A stretch of 64,000 nt of DNA from JACCXG01 sp963785755. Lineage in GTDB: Bacteria; Acidobacteriota; Vicinamibacteria; Vicinamibacterales; 2-12-FULL-66-21. The position numbers and the translations under genes were made by a program. The first letter of the stretch is position 1. Each line of letters opens with the position of its first letter. Below the pieces are notes generated by a model that worked only from the letters and a program-made list of their open reading frames with translations, was not told where the DNA came from and ran no database searches. The stretch covers positions 44,581 to 108,580 of the forward strand of contig CAWAXG010000033.1 of NCBI GenBank assembly GCA_963785755.1, given 5' to 3'. This document shows positions 46,879-58,011 of this stretch, piece after piece.

Positions 46879-49652
46879 ATGTCCCCTGACCGCCGTCCCC
46901 TTGGAATCTTGACAACCGATGAGCGTCTCGTGGTGCGTACGTGGGACGGCTGGATGGCCGACGCGACCGGGATCGAGCGGCGCGGGCCTTGGGCCGGCCG
47001 CTCGTCGAGGTGATTCCGGACATCGAGACCCGCGGCCTCCTTGCTGTGCTGCACAACGTCCTGACGCAGGGAACCGTTGAAGTGCTGGCTCCGGCGCTGC
47101 ACCACTACCTCTTCGCCTGCGCGCCCACGGAACCGTCGACCGGCTTCGACCGGATGCAGCAGCACGTCACCATCGGGCCGCTCCGCGAGGAGGGCAGGAT
47201 TGTCGGCCTCATCGTCACCGTCGAAGACGTGACCGCTCGCATCGACCGCGAGCGTCAGGCCGTGGCCGATCGTCTCAGGCACACGGTGCCTTCCTCACAG
47301 CCGGGCGCGGAGCCCGCTCGATCTCCTCGCGAGATCGAGTCGATGACCCGGCTGCTCGGTGATCGAGGATTGGCGCGTCCGGCGGAAGGCCGTCGCGGCG
47401 CTCGCGCAGCAGGGAGACGCGATCGTCGAGTCGCTGGTGCAGACCCTTCGGCAGCAGCATGCCAATTTGAGCGTGCTCAGCAGTGCGCTGGACCTGCTGG
47501 CCATCAGCGATATCGACGTCATCGATCCGCTCATCCGTTTTCTCGATGACGGAGACGCGAATCTTCGTACCCAGGCGGCGCTGATTCTTGGCGAACGTCG
47601 TGACCGGCGCGCGATTGCGCCGCTGATTGCACGTCTGGGCGATCCCGACGCCAACGTGAGATTTCACGTCATCGAGGCGCTTGGCCGTCTTCATGCGACG
47701 GAGGCCTGTGAGCCGCTCGTCGCCATTGCGGAGCAGAGAGACTTCTTCCTGTCGTTCCCGGCTATGCAGGCATTGAGCCGGGTCGGAACGCCGGCGGTTG
47801 CGCCGCGTCTCGTTCCCTTGCTCGTGGATGAATTGCTGCGCGCCCCGGTGATCGAGGCCCTCGGGGAGCTGGGCGACGAGGACGTCACCGTGCCTCTGGT
47901 GCAGGCTGCTCGATGCACCGGCGGCCCCGACAGAGGTGATCACCGATGCCCTGGCCGGACTCTACCACCGGTACGAGAGCCGGTATGGGGCGGGCGATCA
48001 CATCGCCGCGATGGTGCGTCGCAGCATCAGCGCCACCGGGACACAACAGATCCTGGATGCGGTGCAACGCGTCGGATCGGACCGTCTTGCGGGACTCGCG
48101 CGGGTACTGGGGTGGCTCGAAGGGGAAGCCGTTCAGCGGGCGTTGACCCGTCTGCTCGGTCACGGCTCCGTCAGATCGCAGGTCGTGGAGGCGCTCGTTC
48201 GCAACGGCAGCGGCGTCGTGGCCTTGCTCACCGAACAATTGCATGCGGAGGATCTGGAAACGCGGCAGGCGGCGGCGGTCGCGCTCGGCCGCATCGGTGA
48301 CCGGCGGGCGACGGTGGCCCTGATCGCCGCCCTGGGCGACCGCGAGCTCGCCGTGGCGGCGGCCGGAGCGCTGGCCCGGATCGGTGACGCGGACGCGTTC
48401 GAGGCCCTCATCGCACTGCTCGGAGACGCAGATCCGGCGATCCGGCAGTCTGTGATCGCCGCGTTGAACTCGATAGGCCATCCCGACATGCCGCGACGCA
48501 TTGTCCATCTGCTCGATGACCCGGACGCGACGGTGCGGGAGTCCGCGCTCAAGATCGCCGGGTATTTTGGCTATCCCGCCTGTCTCGACCGCGTGCTGGC
48601 CTGCTGTCGCGACGCGACTGAAGCGGTGCGCCGCACCGCCGTCGAGCAACTGCCCCTCTTCGACGACTCGCGTGCGTCGGATCGTGCTGCTGCAGGCTCT
48701 CGATGACGACATGCGCCTCGGTTCGCGCGGCCGCGGCGCGGGCGCTCGGCGCGCGTCGAGCACCCATCCCGAAGCGACGCGCTGCTTCGCGCGCTCGAGG
48801 ATCCGGATTCCTGGGTCCGCTACGTGACGCTGAAATCCCTCGCCGCGATCGCGGCACCGAGCGCGCTCCCGGCGGTCGTCGACCCGGTTGCGCAATGATC
48901 CCGCGCCACATGTCCGGCTCGCGGCCATCGAAGTCGTCGGCCGCCTCACGCCCCCGGAGGCGCTCGAGATCCTCGAACCGCTTGCCCGCGGTCCCAACGA
49001 GGACATCGCCCGTGCCGCGATCGGTGCGCTGGGGCACGTCGGTCAGCCGGACGCGCTGGCCGTGCTCGAGCAGGAGGTCCGGGCGCCGTCACCGTGGCGC
49101 CGGCTCGCCGCGATCGACGCGCTGGCGGTACGGAGCGAGACACGGATCGCAGAGATTCTTCAATGGGCGGCAGCCGCCGACGCTGATTCGGACGTGGTCG
49201 GCGCCGCGGTTCTTGCCCTGGCGAGAGTCGGCGTGCGCGAGGATGGCCACGGCACCGAAGCGACCCGTGCGCTGATTTCGCTGACCGCGGAACCGTCGCG
49301 GCGTCAAGCCGCGATTGCGGCGCTCAGCAGCCTCCCGCCGCGGCGCATTGGCGACATCGCGGCTGGCCTGCGACATGCTTCTCCTGCCGTGCGTTGCGCC
49401 ATAGTCGAGGCGTTGAGCCGCATGAAGCAGCCCGACGCCTCACGGGCGGTCGAAGAAGCATTGGACGATGCGGCGGCGCCGGTGCGGTTGACCGCGGTGG
49501 CCGAATTGAAGCGTCTCGGCACCCGGACGTCGCAGCGCAAACTGATGACCCTGGCGAGAACGGATCCGGACGCCGAGGTTCGCCATGCTGCCATGATGGC
49601 GATCGCGCGGGCGGAAGACCCCAGCGCGTTCAACGAGCTGAATCCGCGGTAG
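46879..49652 (+). CDS. PAS domain plus HEAT-repeat protein of the chemosensory operon, frame broken about seven times
   Basis: About 922 residues when repaired. The N-terminus (MSPDRRPLGILTTDERLVVR) begins a PAS domain to about residue 135, ending VGLIVTVEDVTARIDRER. The rest is a solenoid of roughly 20 HEAT repeats, such as RRKAVAALAQQGD, LRTQAALILGERRD, TRQAAAVALGRIGD, VRRTAVEQLPLFDD, VRLAAIEVVGRLTPPE and VRHAAMMAIARAEDP. Breaks occur near 46990, 47363, 47895, 48672, 48712, 48762 and 48885; all but the first are solved by removing one base, with repeat register as guide. A single long protein is supported because the HEAT motif continues across every break. It lies between receptor and cheR, so it probably works as a sensor or scaffold for the array. 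Confidence 0.75.
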
Positions 49653-49665
49653 GCCGGGCAATCAC

Positions 49666-50559
49666 ATGCAGTATCGCGCCGATTCCCTGGGCCTCTCTGG
49701 CAGCGTCACGACGATCTTTCGCGATCTGATCCACGAGCACCTCGGCCTGATGTACGAGCCCCACCAGTTCGATCAGGTTGCCGACCGTCTCGCGCCGCTC
49801 GTTCTGGCCCGCGGCCTTGGATCGTTCATGGATTACTACTACGTGCTGAAGTACTCGGTCGGAACGCCGACGAGTGGCTCAAGGTCATGGACGCGCTCGC
49901 CGTCCAGGAGACTTATTTCTGGCGGGAGATCGATCAGCTCCGCGCCGTCGTGACGTCGGTCGTGCCCGCGCTCGTCAGTGCGCTGAACGGGCAGGCCCTT
50001 GCGGCTGTGGAGCGTGCCGTGCGCCACGGGCGAGGAACCGCTCACCCTGGCGATGTTGCTCACCGAAGCGGGCTGGTTCGACCGCGCTCCCATCGAGCTC
50101 CGGGCGAGCGATGCCAGCCCGCGCGCGATCGAACGCGCGCGGAAGGGGCAGTACACCCAGCGATCCTTTCGCAATCTCCCGCCCGCCCTGCAGGAGAAGT
50201 ACTTCGTGCGAGCACGAGGGTTACTGGAGCGTCGATCCTTCTCTGCAGCAGCGCGTGTCGTACGACATCGTCAACCTGATGGCCGAGGATCGGGTGGCCG
50301 GCCACGCATCGGCACCGGTGATCTTCTGTCGCAACGTCTTCATCTACTTCTCCGACCACAGCATTCGCCGGGTCCTGAGCGTGTTCGAGCGGTCGATGCC
50401 CTCGCCCGGGTACCTCTGTGTCGCGGCGTCGGAGTCGTTGCTGCGCCGGACGGCGGCGTTCGAGCTCCAGGAAATCGGTGGCGCGTTCATGTACGTGAAG
50501 GGCAGAGACCGACTGAACGGTATCCGGCGATTGTGCCGGGCGTCGAAAAGGCGTCATGA
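49666..50559 (+). CDS. cheR: Chemoreceptor methyltransferase CheR, frame broken about four times
   Basis: About 297 residues when repaired. The N-terminal helices start MQYRADSLGLSG and continue to YYYVLKYS. After a break near 49861, NADEWLKVMDALAVQETYFW follows. A break near 50012 restores the SAM-binding motif PLRLWSVPCATGEEPLTLAM, and one near 50214 restores GYWSVDPSLQQRVSYDI, VIFCRNVFIYFS and MYVKG. The C-terminus probably shifts once more so that the stop at 50557-50559 overlaps the cheB start in ATGA. It methylates glutamates on the receptor using S-adenosylmethionine. All signature motifs are present once frames are joined. Confidence 0.8.
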
Positions 50560-51593
50560 GTCACAGCGTTCGCGTGCTCGTCGTCGATGATTCCGCATAC
50601 ATCCGCAAGGTCGTGAAGGAGATGCTGTCGCGCAATCCCGCCATCGACGTGGTGGGGACTGCCCGCGACGGCGAGGAGGCGCTCGATCAGGTCGAGCGGC
50701 TTCGGCCCGATGTCGTGACCTGCGATCTGATCATGCCGGGGGTCGACGGCGTGGAATTCATCCAGCGGCAGATGTCGATTCGGCCCGTGCCGATCGTGAT
50801 CGTCAGCATTGCCGCCGAGTCGAGCGAGCGCGTGCTGAGCGGTCTGGACGCTGGCGCCGATCGATTTCGTGCAGAAGCCGACCGCGCTGGCGACCGACAA
50901 AGTGTTCGACGTGGCCGAGGAGCTCGTGGCCAAGGTCACGGCCGCGGCGAGCGCGCCGGTTGGCCGGCTGCGCACCGTCGCGGTTGACGTGCCGCCGCCG
51001 GCCACGCGGACATTTCAGAACCGATATAGTGTGCTGGTCATCGGCGTCTCGACCGGCGGGCCACAGGGGTTGAAGTCGGTCGTCCCGCGTTTGCCTGCCG
51101 ATTTCCCCGTGCCTGTCGCGATTGTGCTGCACATGCCGATCGGCTATACAGAGGCCTACGCCAAGCGCCTGGACGACTCCTCGGCGCTGACCATCGCGGA
51201 GGCGCGTGAAGGGGACGAGGTGCGGCCGGGAGTCGTGCTCGTCGCCCCTGCCGGTCGCCACCTGACCTTCCATCGCGATGGTGAGGGCAAGGTTCTGACC
51301 CGTCTGGACGTCAGGCCCCTGGATACACCCCACCGCCCGTCGGTCGACGTGCTGTTTCAATCCGCGGCTGAGGTCTACGGCGATCGCGTCTTGGGTCTGG
51401 TCATGACCGGCATGGGCGACGGACGGCCGCGAGGGTGCCGCCTGGATCAAGGCTCGCGGAGGTGACTGTGTTGACGGAGGCCGAAGAGACGTGCGTGGTC
51501 TACGGCATGCCTCGGGCTGTGGTGGAGGCTGGCCTCAGTGACGAGGCCGTGCCGCTGGAACGGTTGACGGCCGCAATCCTGGAACGGGTATGA
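50556..51593 (+). CDS. cheB: Receptor methylesterase CheB, frame broken three times
   Basis: About 344 residues when repaired. The receiver has VRVLVVDDSAYIRKVVKEML and phospho-acceptor Asp in VVTCDLIMPGVDG. The esterase domain carries the catalytic Ser in VIGVSTGGPQGL, His in IVLHMPIGY and Asp in LVMTGMGDDGREGA. Breaks: an extra C near 50860 (repaired DAGAIDFVQKP), an extra G near 51422 (repaired GDDGREGA) and an extra T near 51468 (repaired GGDVLTEAEETC). The stop overlaps the next start in ATGA. It removes methyl groups from the receptor when phosphorylated by CheA. Confidence 0.85.
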
Positions 51594-51959
51594 AGGCCAA
51601 GGTCCTCATCGTCGACGATTCCACGCTCACGCGCCGCAGCCTCCGTCAGATTCTGGAGACCGCCGGCTGCGAAGTCGTCGAAGCGGAAGACGGGCTGAGC
51701 GCTCTGGAGCGCGTACTTTCTCGAGAAGCCGGACGTGGTCCTGCTCGATCTCGTCATGCGCGGCATGTACGGGTTGGACGTGCTGCAGAAGCTGCGTGAG
51801 CTCGACGCGTCCGCCCGGATCGTCGTCGTCTCTGCCGACATTCAATCCTCATCTCACGCGCTCGCCGCGCAGGCGGGCGCGAAAGCGTTCATCAACAAGC
51901 CGTTTGACAAGGCGGAAATTCTCCTCGCGCTCGAGACCGCCCTGGCTGGAGCCGCATAA
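51590..51959 (+). CDS. cheY: Second CheY-type response regulator, frame broken once
   Basis: About 122 residues when repaired. It starts MKAKVLIVDDSTLTRRSLRQ. One extra base near 51711 breaks the frame (repaired ERYFLEKPDVVLLDLVMRG), after which the phospho-acceptor Asp is in LLDLVMRG and the Lys in INKPFDK. It is coupled to cheB by ATGA, and the GTG of the next gene follows its stop directly. A second CheY beside a CheC suggests that this one is the target of dephosphorylation. Which CheY gives the output is not visible. Confidence 0.82.
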
Positions 51960-52574
51960 GTGGATCTCACGACGCTCCAACAAGACGCCCTGATCGAGCT
52001 GATCAACATCGGCTTTGGCCGCGCGGCCGCGGCGCTGTCGAAGCTGACCGGACACCGCGTGCAACTGGAGGTGCCGCAGGTCACGATGTGTCCCATCGAG
52101 GAGATGGCCGACCGCCTCAGGCCGTTGCTGGGCAACGAGCTCGCCACGGTGCACCAGATCTTTTCCGGCCCGGTCGAGGGGGATGCGCTTCTCGTGTTGG
52201 ATCAACGCAGCGCGGCGATCCTGAAGGAGCTGCTGACCGACGAGCCCGCGCTGCCCCTCGAGATCGACCGGTCCGCCCGCGAGGTCGTCACCGAGATCGG
52301 CAACATCCTTCTCAATGCCTGCCTCGGCACGTTCGGGAATCTGTTGAAAGTCCAGGTGTCGTTTTCGGTTCCTCACCTGACGCTGGAGACGCTCGGCAGC
52401 GTCGTCGAATCGATTGCGGTCGAACGCGAAGGCCTTCGCTACGCGCTGATCGTCCACTCGTCGTTCCGGCTGCGCGACAGCAGTCTGACCGGATATCTCG
52501 TGATCGTTCTCGGCGTCGCCTCGCTCGAGCGCTTGATTGCCGCGCTCGAGCAATGGGAACGGGAGCTGCGGTAG
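51960..52574 (+). CDS. cheC: CheY-phosphate phosphatase, CheC family
   Basis: A 204-residue protein with two copies of the family's active-site helix. The first reads DALIELIN followed by exactly 22 residues and a Pro, matching D/S-x3-E-x2-N-x22-P. The second reads EVVTEIGN with the same 22-residue spacing to Pro, but a Glu replaces the first Asp or Ser. Two active sites is the pattern of CheC/FliY rather than CheX. No CheD gene is visible in the operon. The GTG start directly follows the cheY stop. It removes phosphate from CheY and so resets the signal. Confidence 0.85.
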   Translation: MDLTTLQQDALIELINIGFGRAAAALSKLTGHRVQLEVPQVTMCPIEEMADRLRPLLGNELATVHQIFSGPVEGDALLVLDQRSAAILKELLTDEPALPLEIDRSAREVVTEIGNILLNACLGTFGNLLKVQVSFSVPHLTLETLGSVVESIAVEREGLRYALIVHSSFRLRDSSLTGYLVIVLGVASLERLIAALEQWERELR

Positions 52575-52577
52575 GGT

Positions 52578-54252
52578 ATGTCCTCAGAGTTGGCTGTCGA
52601 CCTCGCCCAGGTGCAGGCGGCGCTGTCGCGCTGGTTCACCGACGAGTCGCGTCAAGGATTCTTTGCCACCGACAGGCGGTTCAGAGTGATCGTCTGGAAC
52701 CGTTGGATGGAGATCCATTCAGGCTACTCCGCCGCCCAGGTGTTGAATCGGTCGGTGTTCGACGTGTTCGAGGACATGGTCTCGCGCGGGGTCAACGAGT
52801 ATTACGACAGTGCGCTGGCCGGGCACGTGACGGTCATCTCTCACGGTCTGCATCGTTACCTCCTGCCGCTGCCGCCGACGAACGCGGCGCTGCCGTTCGC
52901 GGAAATGCCCCAGAGTGGGCATATCGGGCCGCTTTCTCATGGCGGGGACATCATCGGCACCGTCACGATCCTCGAGGACGTCAGCGATCGCCTCGCCAGC
53001 GAGACGCAACTGCGAACGCAGATCGAGGCGCTGCAAGCGGCCCGCGCCACGGCCGAAAAAGCGTTGCGGGCCAAGGACGAGTTTCTGTCCACGCTGTCTC
53101 ATGAGATCCGGACGCCGCTGAACGCAGTGCTCGGCTGGGCGAAGATCCTGCTTGACGCGCAAGCAGATCGATCGAGAGCTTCTCGATCGCGCGTTGAACG
53201 TCATCGAGCGCAACGCCACCGCGCAATCCAAGATCATCGACGACATGCTGGACATGGCGCGGATCATCGCCGGCAAGCTCCGCCTCGAGATGCAGCCGGT
53301 CGATCTGCTGGGTGTCGTGCTCGCCGCCGTGGACGTGGTCATGCCTGCGGCCACCGCGAAGCGGATCTCGCTGCGAACCAGCCTGGATCCCAAGACACCG
53401 CGCGTGCTTGGCGACCAGGATCGGCTGCAGCAGGTGATCTGGAATCTCCTGTCGAATGCCCTGAAGTTCACCGAGTCGGGCGGCGCCATCGACCTGCGGC
53501 TCGAGCTGGCCGGCAAGTCGGCCAGGATCACGGTGAGCGACACCGGTCAGGGGATAGGCGAGGAGTTCCTCCCGCACGTCTTCGAACGCTTCCGTCAAGA
53601 CGACGCGTCGAGCTCGAGACGCCATGGTGGGCTTGGCCTGGGCCTGGCCCTGGTGCGCGAGCTCGTGGAACTGCATGGCGGAACCGTGACCGCGAGCAGT
53701 GGAGGTCAGAACAAGGGGTCGACGTTCACGATCGATCTCCCAACGGCCATGTCGCCGGAAGTCCGGCGGCTCCGCGGCGATCGCGGCGGACTCGGCAAGG
53801 GCACCATCCCTTCACTCGCCGGCGTTCGCGTGCTGGTGGTCGATGACGAGCCGGACGCGCGCGAGCTCGTGGTGCGGGCGCTGGAGCACAGCGGCGCACG
53901 CGTGACGGCGGTGTCGTCGAGCTCGGACGCCCTCGCGCAGCTCCGGTCTGCGGAGCCGGAAGCACTGCCCCACGTTCTCGTCTCGGATATCGGGATGCCG
54001 CGAGAAGATGGCTACGACCTCATGCGCCAGGTCCGCTCGTTGAAGCCCGACCGGGGCGGACGGATTCCAGCCATCACGGTGACGGGATATGCGACTCCCG
54101 AAGACGTGGCCCGGGCGATGGAGGCGGGCTACAAGCTTCATGTTGCCAAGCCGATGGATCCGGCGGCATTGGTCATCGCCGTTGCGAGTCTGGTCCGACC
54201 CGGTGATTCGAAGAGCTCGCCCAGCCGGAAGCGGCGCACCCGCCGTCAGTGA
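52578..54252 (+). CDS. PAS-containing hybrid histidine kinase, frame broken once
   Basis: About 557 residues when repaired. Order: an N-terminal PAS domain (residues about 15-145), a short coiled coil, the HisKA helix with phospho-acceptor His175 (STLSHEIRTPLNAVLG), the ATPase domain (WNLLSNALKFTESGG, SDTGQGIGEEF, GGLGLGLALVRELV) and a C-terminal receiver (VLVVDDEPDARELVV, Asp in HVLVSDIGMPREDG). The break is near 53157, where one extra base separates LLDA from KQIDRELLDRALNV. The PAS shares an unusual motif set with the PAS-HEAT protein. The kinase is 3 bases after cheC, so it belongs to the operon and may phosphorylate its own receiver or the CheY proteins. Confidence 0.85.
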
Positions 54253-54367
54253 TGCCCGGCACGCTGTTCTGAACCCCTCGCAGGCCAGTAAGTGAGCGCT
54301 GTGCCGCGCCAATCCGCGGCGTCGCCGGGGATGGGCTGGTTGGCGTCGCTGTCCCTGCTGCGCTAGC

Positions 54368-57089
54368 ATGCCGGACCAGGATCGCGAGGACATGTCAGAG
54401 CAGTCGACGCAGACGGTCGGCGACCGGCAGGGCGGACGGAGTGCCAGATACCCTGACCGCCTACGCGCTGGCATTCGCCGCGCTCGTGGCGGCAGTGCTG
54501 CTCCGGTATCTGCTCGACCCATGGATGGGCGATGCGCTGCCGCTCGTCACGCTGTTCGGCGCCGTCGCCGCCGGCGTGTGGCTGGGCGGCTACCGCCCGG
54601 CTATCGTCGTGGCCGTCGCGGGCTACCTCGCGTGCTCGTACCTGTTCATTCAACCCCGAGGCCGCGTGGATGCCGCCGACCCGGCCACGCTGATCGGCCT
54701 GCTGGCGTACCTCTTCACGTGTGCCCTGATCATTGGCTTCGGTGAAGCCACCCGGGTCGCTCAGACGCGCGCGAGCGAGCGGCGCGAGGTGTTGCGCGTC
54801 ACGCTGCGCAGCATCGGTGACGCGGTCATCACCAGCGACGTCGACGGCCGTGTCACCTACATGAACGCCGTCGCCGAATCGTTGACCGGCTGGACGCAGG
54901 CGGATGGCATCGGCCAACCGCTCGACACCGTGTTCCGCATCGTCAACGAGGAGACGCGCCGGCCGGTCGAGAACCCGGCGGCGAGAGCGCTTCGCGAGCG
55001 GGGCACTGTTGGTCTGGCGAATCATACGGTGCTGATTCGCAAGGACGGCAGCGCGTGCCCGATCGACGACAGCGCCGCGCCGATCAGCGACGAACGCGGC
55101 ACGGTCTCCGGATGCGTCCTGATCTTCAGGGACGTTACAGAGCAGCGGCGGATGGAACGGGACAAGGCCGCCCAGTTGCACACGGCCAGGGTGCTCGCGT
55201 CGATCGTCGAATCCTCGGATGACGCGATCATCGGCAAGTCTCTCGCCGGCACGATTCAAAGCTGGAACGCCGCGGCCGAGCGTCTCTTCGGCTACCCTGC
55301 CGACCAGGCAGTGGGCCGCCACATCTCCCTGGTCATCCCTGTCGAACGCCTCGCCGAGGAAGATCAGATCATCACCAGGCTGAAAGCTGGCGAGCGAATT
55401 GAGCATTTCGAAACCGAGCGCGTTCGCTCCGATGGCCGCCGCATTCTGGTCGCGCTCACCATCTCGCCCATCAAAGACGACGCCGGCAACGTCATCGGCG
55501 CATCCAAGATCGTGCGGGACATCACCGACCGCAGGCGGGCCGAGGCCGACCGCGAGAAGTTCGTCACGCTCGTCGAGCACAGCACCGACTTCATCGGCAT
55601 GTGCGACCTGGACGGCGTGCCGTTCTTCGTCAACCGCGCGGGCCTGGAGATGGTCGGGCTCGAGGACATCGAGGCGGCCAGGCGCGTGCCCGTGGCCTCG
55701 TTCTTCTTTCCGGAAGATCAGCCGCGGATCATGGAGGAGTTCTTTCCGTCGGTCCTGAAGGAGGGCCACGGCGAGACCGAAGTGCGCTTCCGGCATTTCA
55801 AGACCGGCGCCGCGCGCTGGATGGCCTACAAGCTGCTGGTGTTGCCGGACGCCGCCGGACAGCCGGTCGCGTTCGCGACCGTCAGCCAGGACGTGACGGA
55901 ACGGAAGCGCCTGGAAGACGACTTGCGGCGCCTGGCGGCGGATCTGTCCGAGGAGGACCGCCGCAAGAACGAGTTTCTGGCGATGCTGGCCCACGAGCTG
56001 CGCAACCCGCTGGCGCCAATCAGCAACGCCGCGCACGCGCTGCGCCTGAGCGGCCGCGACGGCGACGCGCTTCGGCCGGCGTCCGACATGCTGGAGCGTC
56101 AGGTCGGCCTGATGGCTCGCCTGGTCGATGACCTGCTCGACATGAGCCGCATCACGCGGGGAAGGATCGAGCTGCGAAAAGACCGCACCGAACTGGCCCC
56201 CATCGTTCACCAGGCCGTCGAAGCCGTCCGCGCGCAGTACCGCAGCATGGACCACGAGTTCACGGTCACGTTACCGCCCCACCCGTTGCATCTCGACGCC
56301 GACCCGGCGCGGCTGACGCAGGTCGTTGGCAATCTGCTGAACAATGCCTGCAAGTTCACCGACAAGGGCGGCCACGTTGCGCTGACGGTCGATCAGGAAG
56401 GCGGGCAGGCGATCATCCGCGTGCGCGACAACGGCATCGGCATCGCCGCCGAGAACCTGCCCGGTCTCTTCGACATGTTCGCGCAGGTGGATACCTCGCT
56501 GGAGCGTTCGCGCGACGGCCTGGGGATCGGCCTGACGCTGGTGAAGACGCTGGTGGAGGGGCACGGCGGGACGGTCCAGGTCCACAGTGACGGACTCGGC
56601 CGCGGCAGCGAATTCGTGGTTCGTCTCCCCGTCCTGGCCGACACCGCCAGGCCGCTTCCGCAAGCGGCCCCGGCCGAGGAGGCGCCGCTCGTCTCTCGCC
56701 GCGTCCTCATCGTCGACGACAACGAAGATGGAGCGGAATCGCTGGCCATGCTGTTGCAGTTCGGCGGCCACGAGACGCACAAGGCGCACGACGGCGTCGC
56801 GGCGATCCGGGCCGCGGAGCGGCTTCGTCCCGATGCCGTGCTGCTCGATATCGGACTCCCGGGATTGAACGGCTACGAAGTGTGCGGCCGCATCCGCCAG
56901 GAGCCGTGGGGCAAGGACCTCGTGCTGGTGGCGTTGACCGGCTGGGGTCAGGAGGAGGATCGCCAGAAATCGAAGGAAGCCGGATTCGATGCGCACATGG
57001 TCAAGCCCGTCGATTACGACGTGCTGCTGAAGCTGCTCGCCTCGCTGGACACCGTCAGGAACGGACGATCACAAGCAACCGCCGGGTGA
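54368..57089 (+). CDS. Membrane hybrid histidine kinase with DUF4118 and three PAS domains, frame broken once
   Basis: About 906 residues when repaired. The ATG at 54368 begins MPDQDREDMSEQS. One extra G near 54431 breaks the frame (repaired RQADGVPDTLTAYALAF), and a GTG at 54441 would otherwise start the intact part. The N-terminus has a KdpD-like DUF4118 membrane domain (ALVAAVLLRYLLDPW, LPLVTLFGAVAAGVWLGG, AIVVAVAGYLACSYLFI). Three PAS domains follow, then a HisKA His in AMLAHELRNPLAPIS, an ATPase domain (NLLNNACKFTDKGG, DGLGIGLTLVKTLV) and a C-terminal receiver with Asp in AVLLDIGLPGLNG. It follows the che operon by 115 bases and may be separate. The ligand is unknown. Confidence 0.85.
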
Positions 57090-57106
57090 TCCGAATCGCG
57101 GCCGTC

Positions 57107-57880
57107 GCGGATTCACGGCGGATGGTCGCGGATCGCTGCCTTGGGCCACGAGTCGCGGATTGACGCGGATGGCCGCGGATCACTGCCTTGGGTGACGAGT
57201 TGCGGATTGGCGCGGATGGTCGCGGATCGCTGCCTTGGGCCACGAGTCGCGGATTGACGCGGATGGTCGCGGATCGCTGCCTTGGGTTGACGAGTCGCGG
57301 ATTGACGCGGATGGTCGCGGATCACTGCCTGGGGTGACGAGTTGCGGATTGACGCAGATGGTCGCAGATCGCTGACTCGGGTAGAGTCGCAGATGCTCGC
57401 GAATCTTTTGATAGCTGGCGACTGTTAGATGACTTCTTAAATAGTGCAAATCGGGAAACCAGCGCCGATCCCCGGCCGGAAACCCAAGACTGAAGATCGG
57501 GAGCATCCGCGCCGATCCGCGACCCGTGAGCCAAGACTGAAGATCCGCGACCATCCGCGTTGATCCGCGACCCGTGAGCCAAGACTGAAGATCCGCGACC
57601 ATCCGCGCCGATCCGCGACCCGTGAGCCAGGACTGAAGATCCGCGACCATCCGCGTTGATCCGCGACCCGTGAGCCAGGACTGAAGATCCGCGACCATCC
57701 GCGCCGATCCAGCGACCCGTGAACCCAAGACTGAAGATCCGCGAGCCATCCGCGCCGATCCGCGACTCGTGAGCCAAGACTGAAGATCCGCGAGCCATCC
57801 GCGCCGATCCGCGACCCGTGAGCCAAGACTGAAGATCCGCGAGCCTCCGCGCCAACCCGCGACCCGTGAGCCAGGACTGG
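57107..57880. repeat. Large inverted array of 47-50 base tandem repeats
   Basis: The left arm holds six good units and a degenerate seventh, starting at 57107, 57155, 57202, 57249, 57297, 57344 and 57389. Each reads GCGGATTGACGCGGATGGTC and GCGGATCGCTGCCTTGGG. The right arm (57487-57880) holds about eight units in reverse orientation, beginning near 57491, 57538, 57586, 57634, 57682, 57732, 57781 and 57830, each GAAGATCCGCGACCATCCGC, CGATCCGCGACCCGTGAGCC. The spacer is about 80 bases. The remainder of 57090-58011 holds no gene that I accept, since open frames here are repeat artefacts. Confidence 0.88.
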
Positions 57881-58011
57881 AGCTCCCCCCATCGGCGTCT
57901 CGTGGCAAAGCGGCGAAGGCGGCTGGAGTGAAGTTACAATGCCCACCGTCCGTCCGCCGACGCGCCGGGTCCGGTCGATCCGCGGGTCGCGCTCGACGGC
58001 CGCTGGCTCAG

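Noticed and set aside
46879..49652. Several separate short HEAT-repeat genes
   Set aside because: The repeat register continues across every frame break and no internal start has a ribosome site, so one long gene is more likely.
57107..57880. CRISPR-like array
   Set aside because: Units are contiguous without unique spacers, and the two halves are in opposite orientation.
57180..57946. Long reverse-strand open frames in the repeat region
   Set aside because: They encode only periodic Ser/Arg/Asp-rich repeats in three frames at once, which is an artefact of the tandem array.
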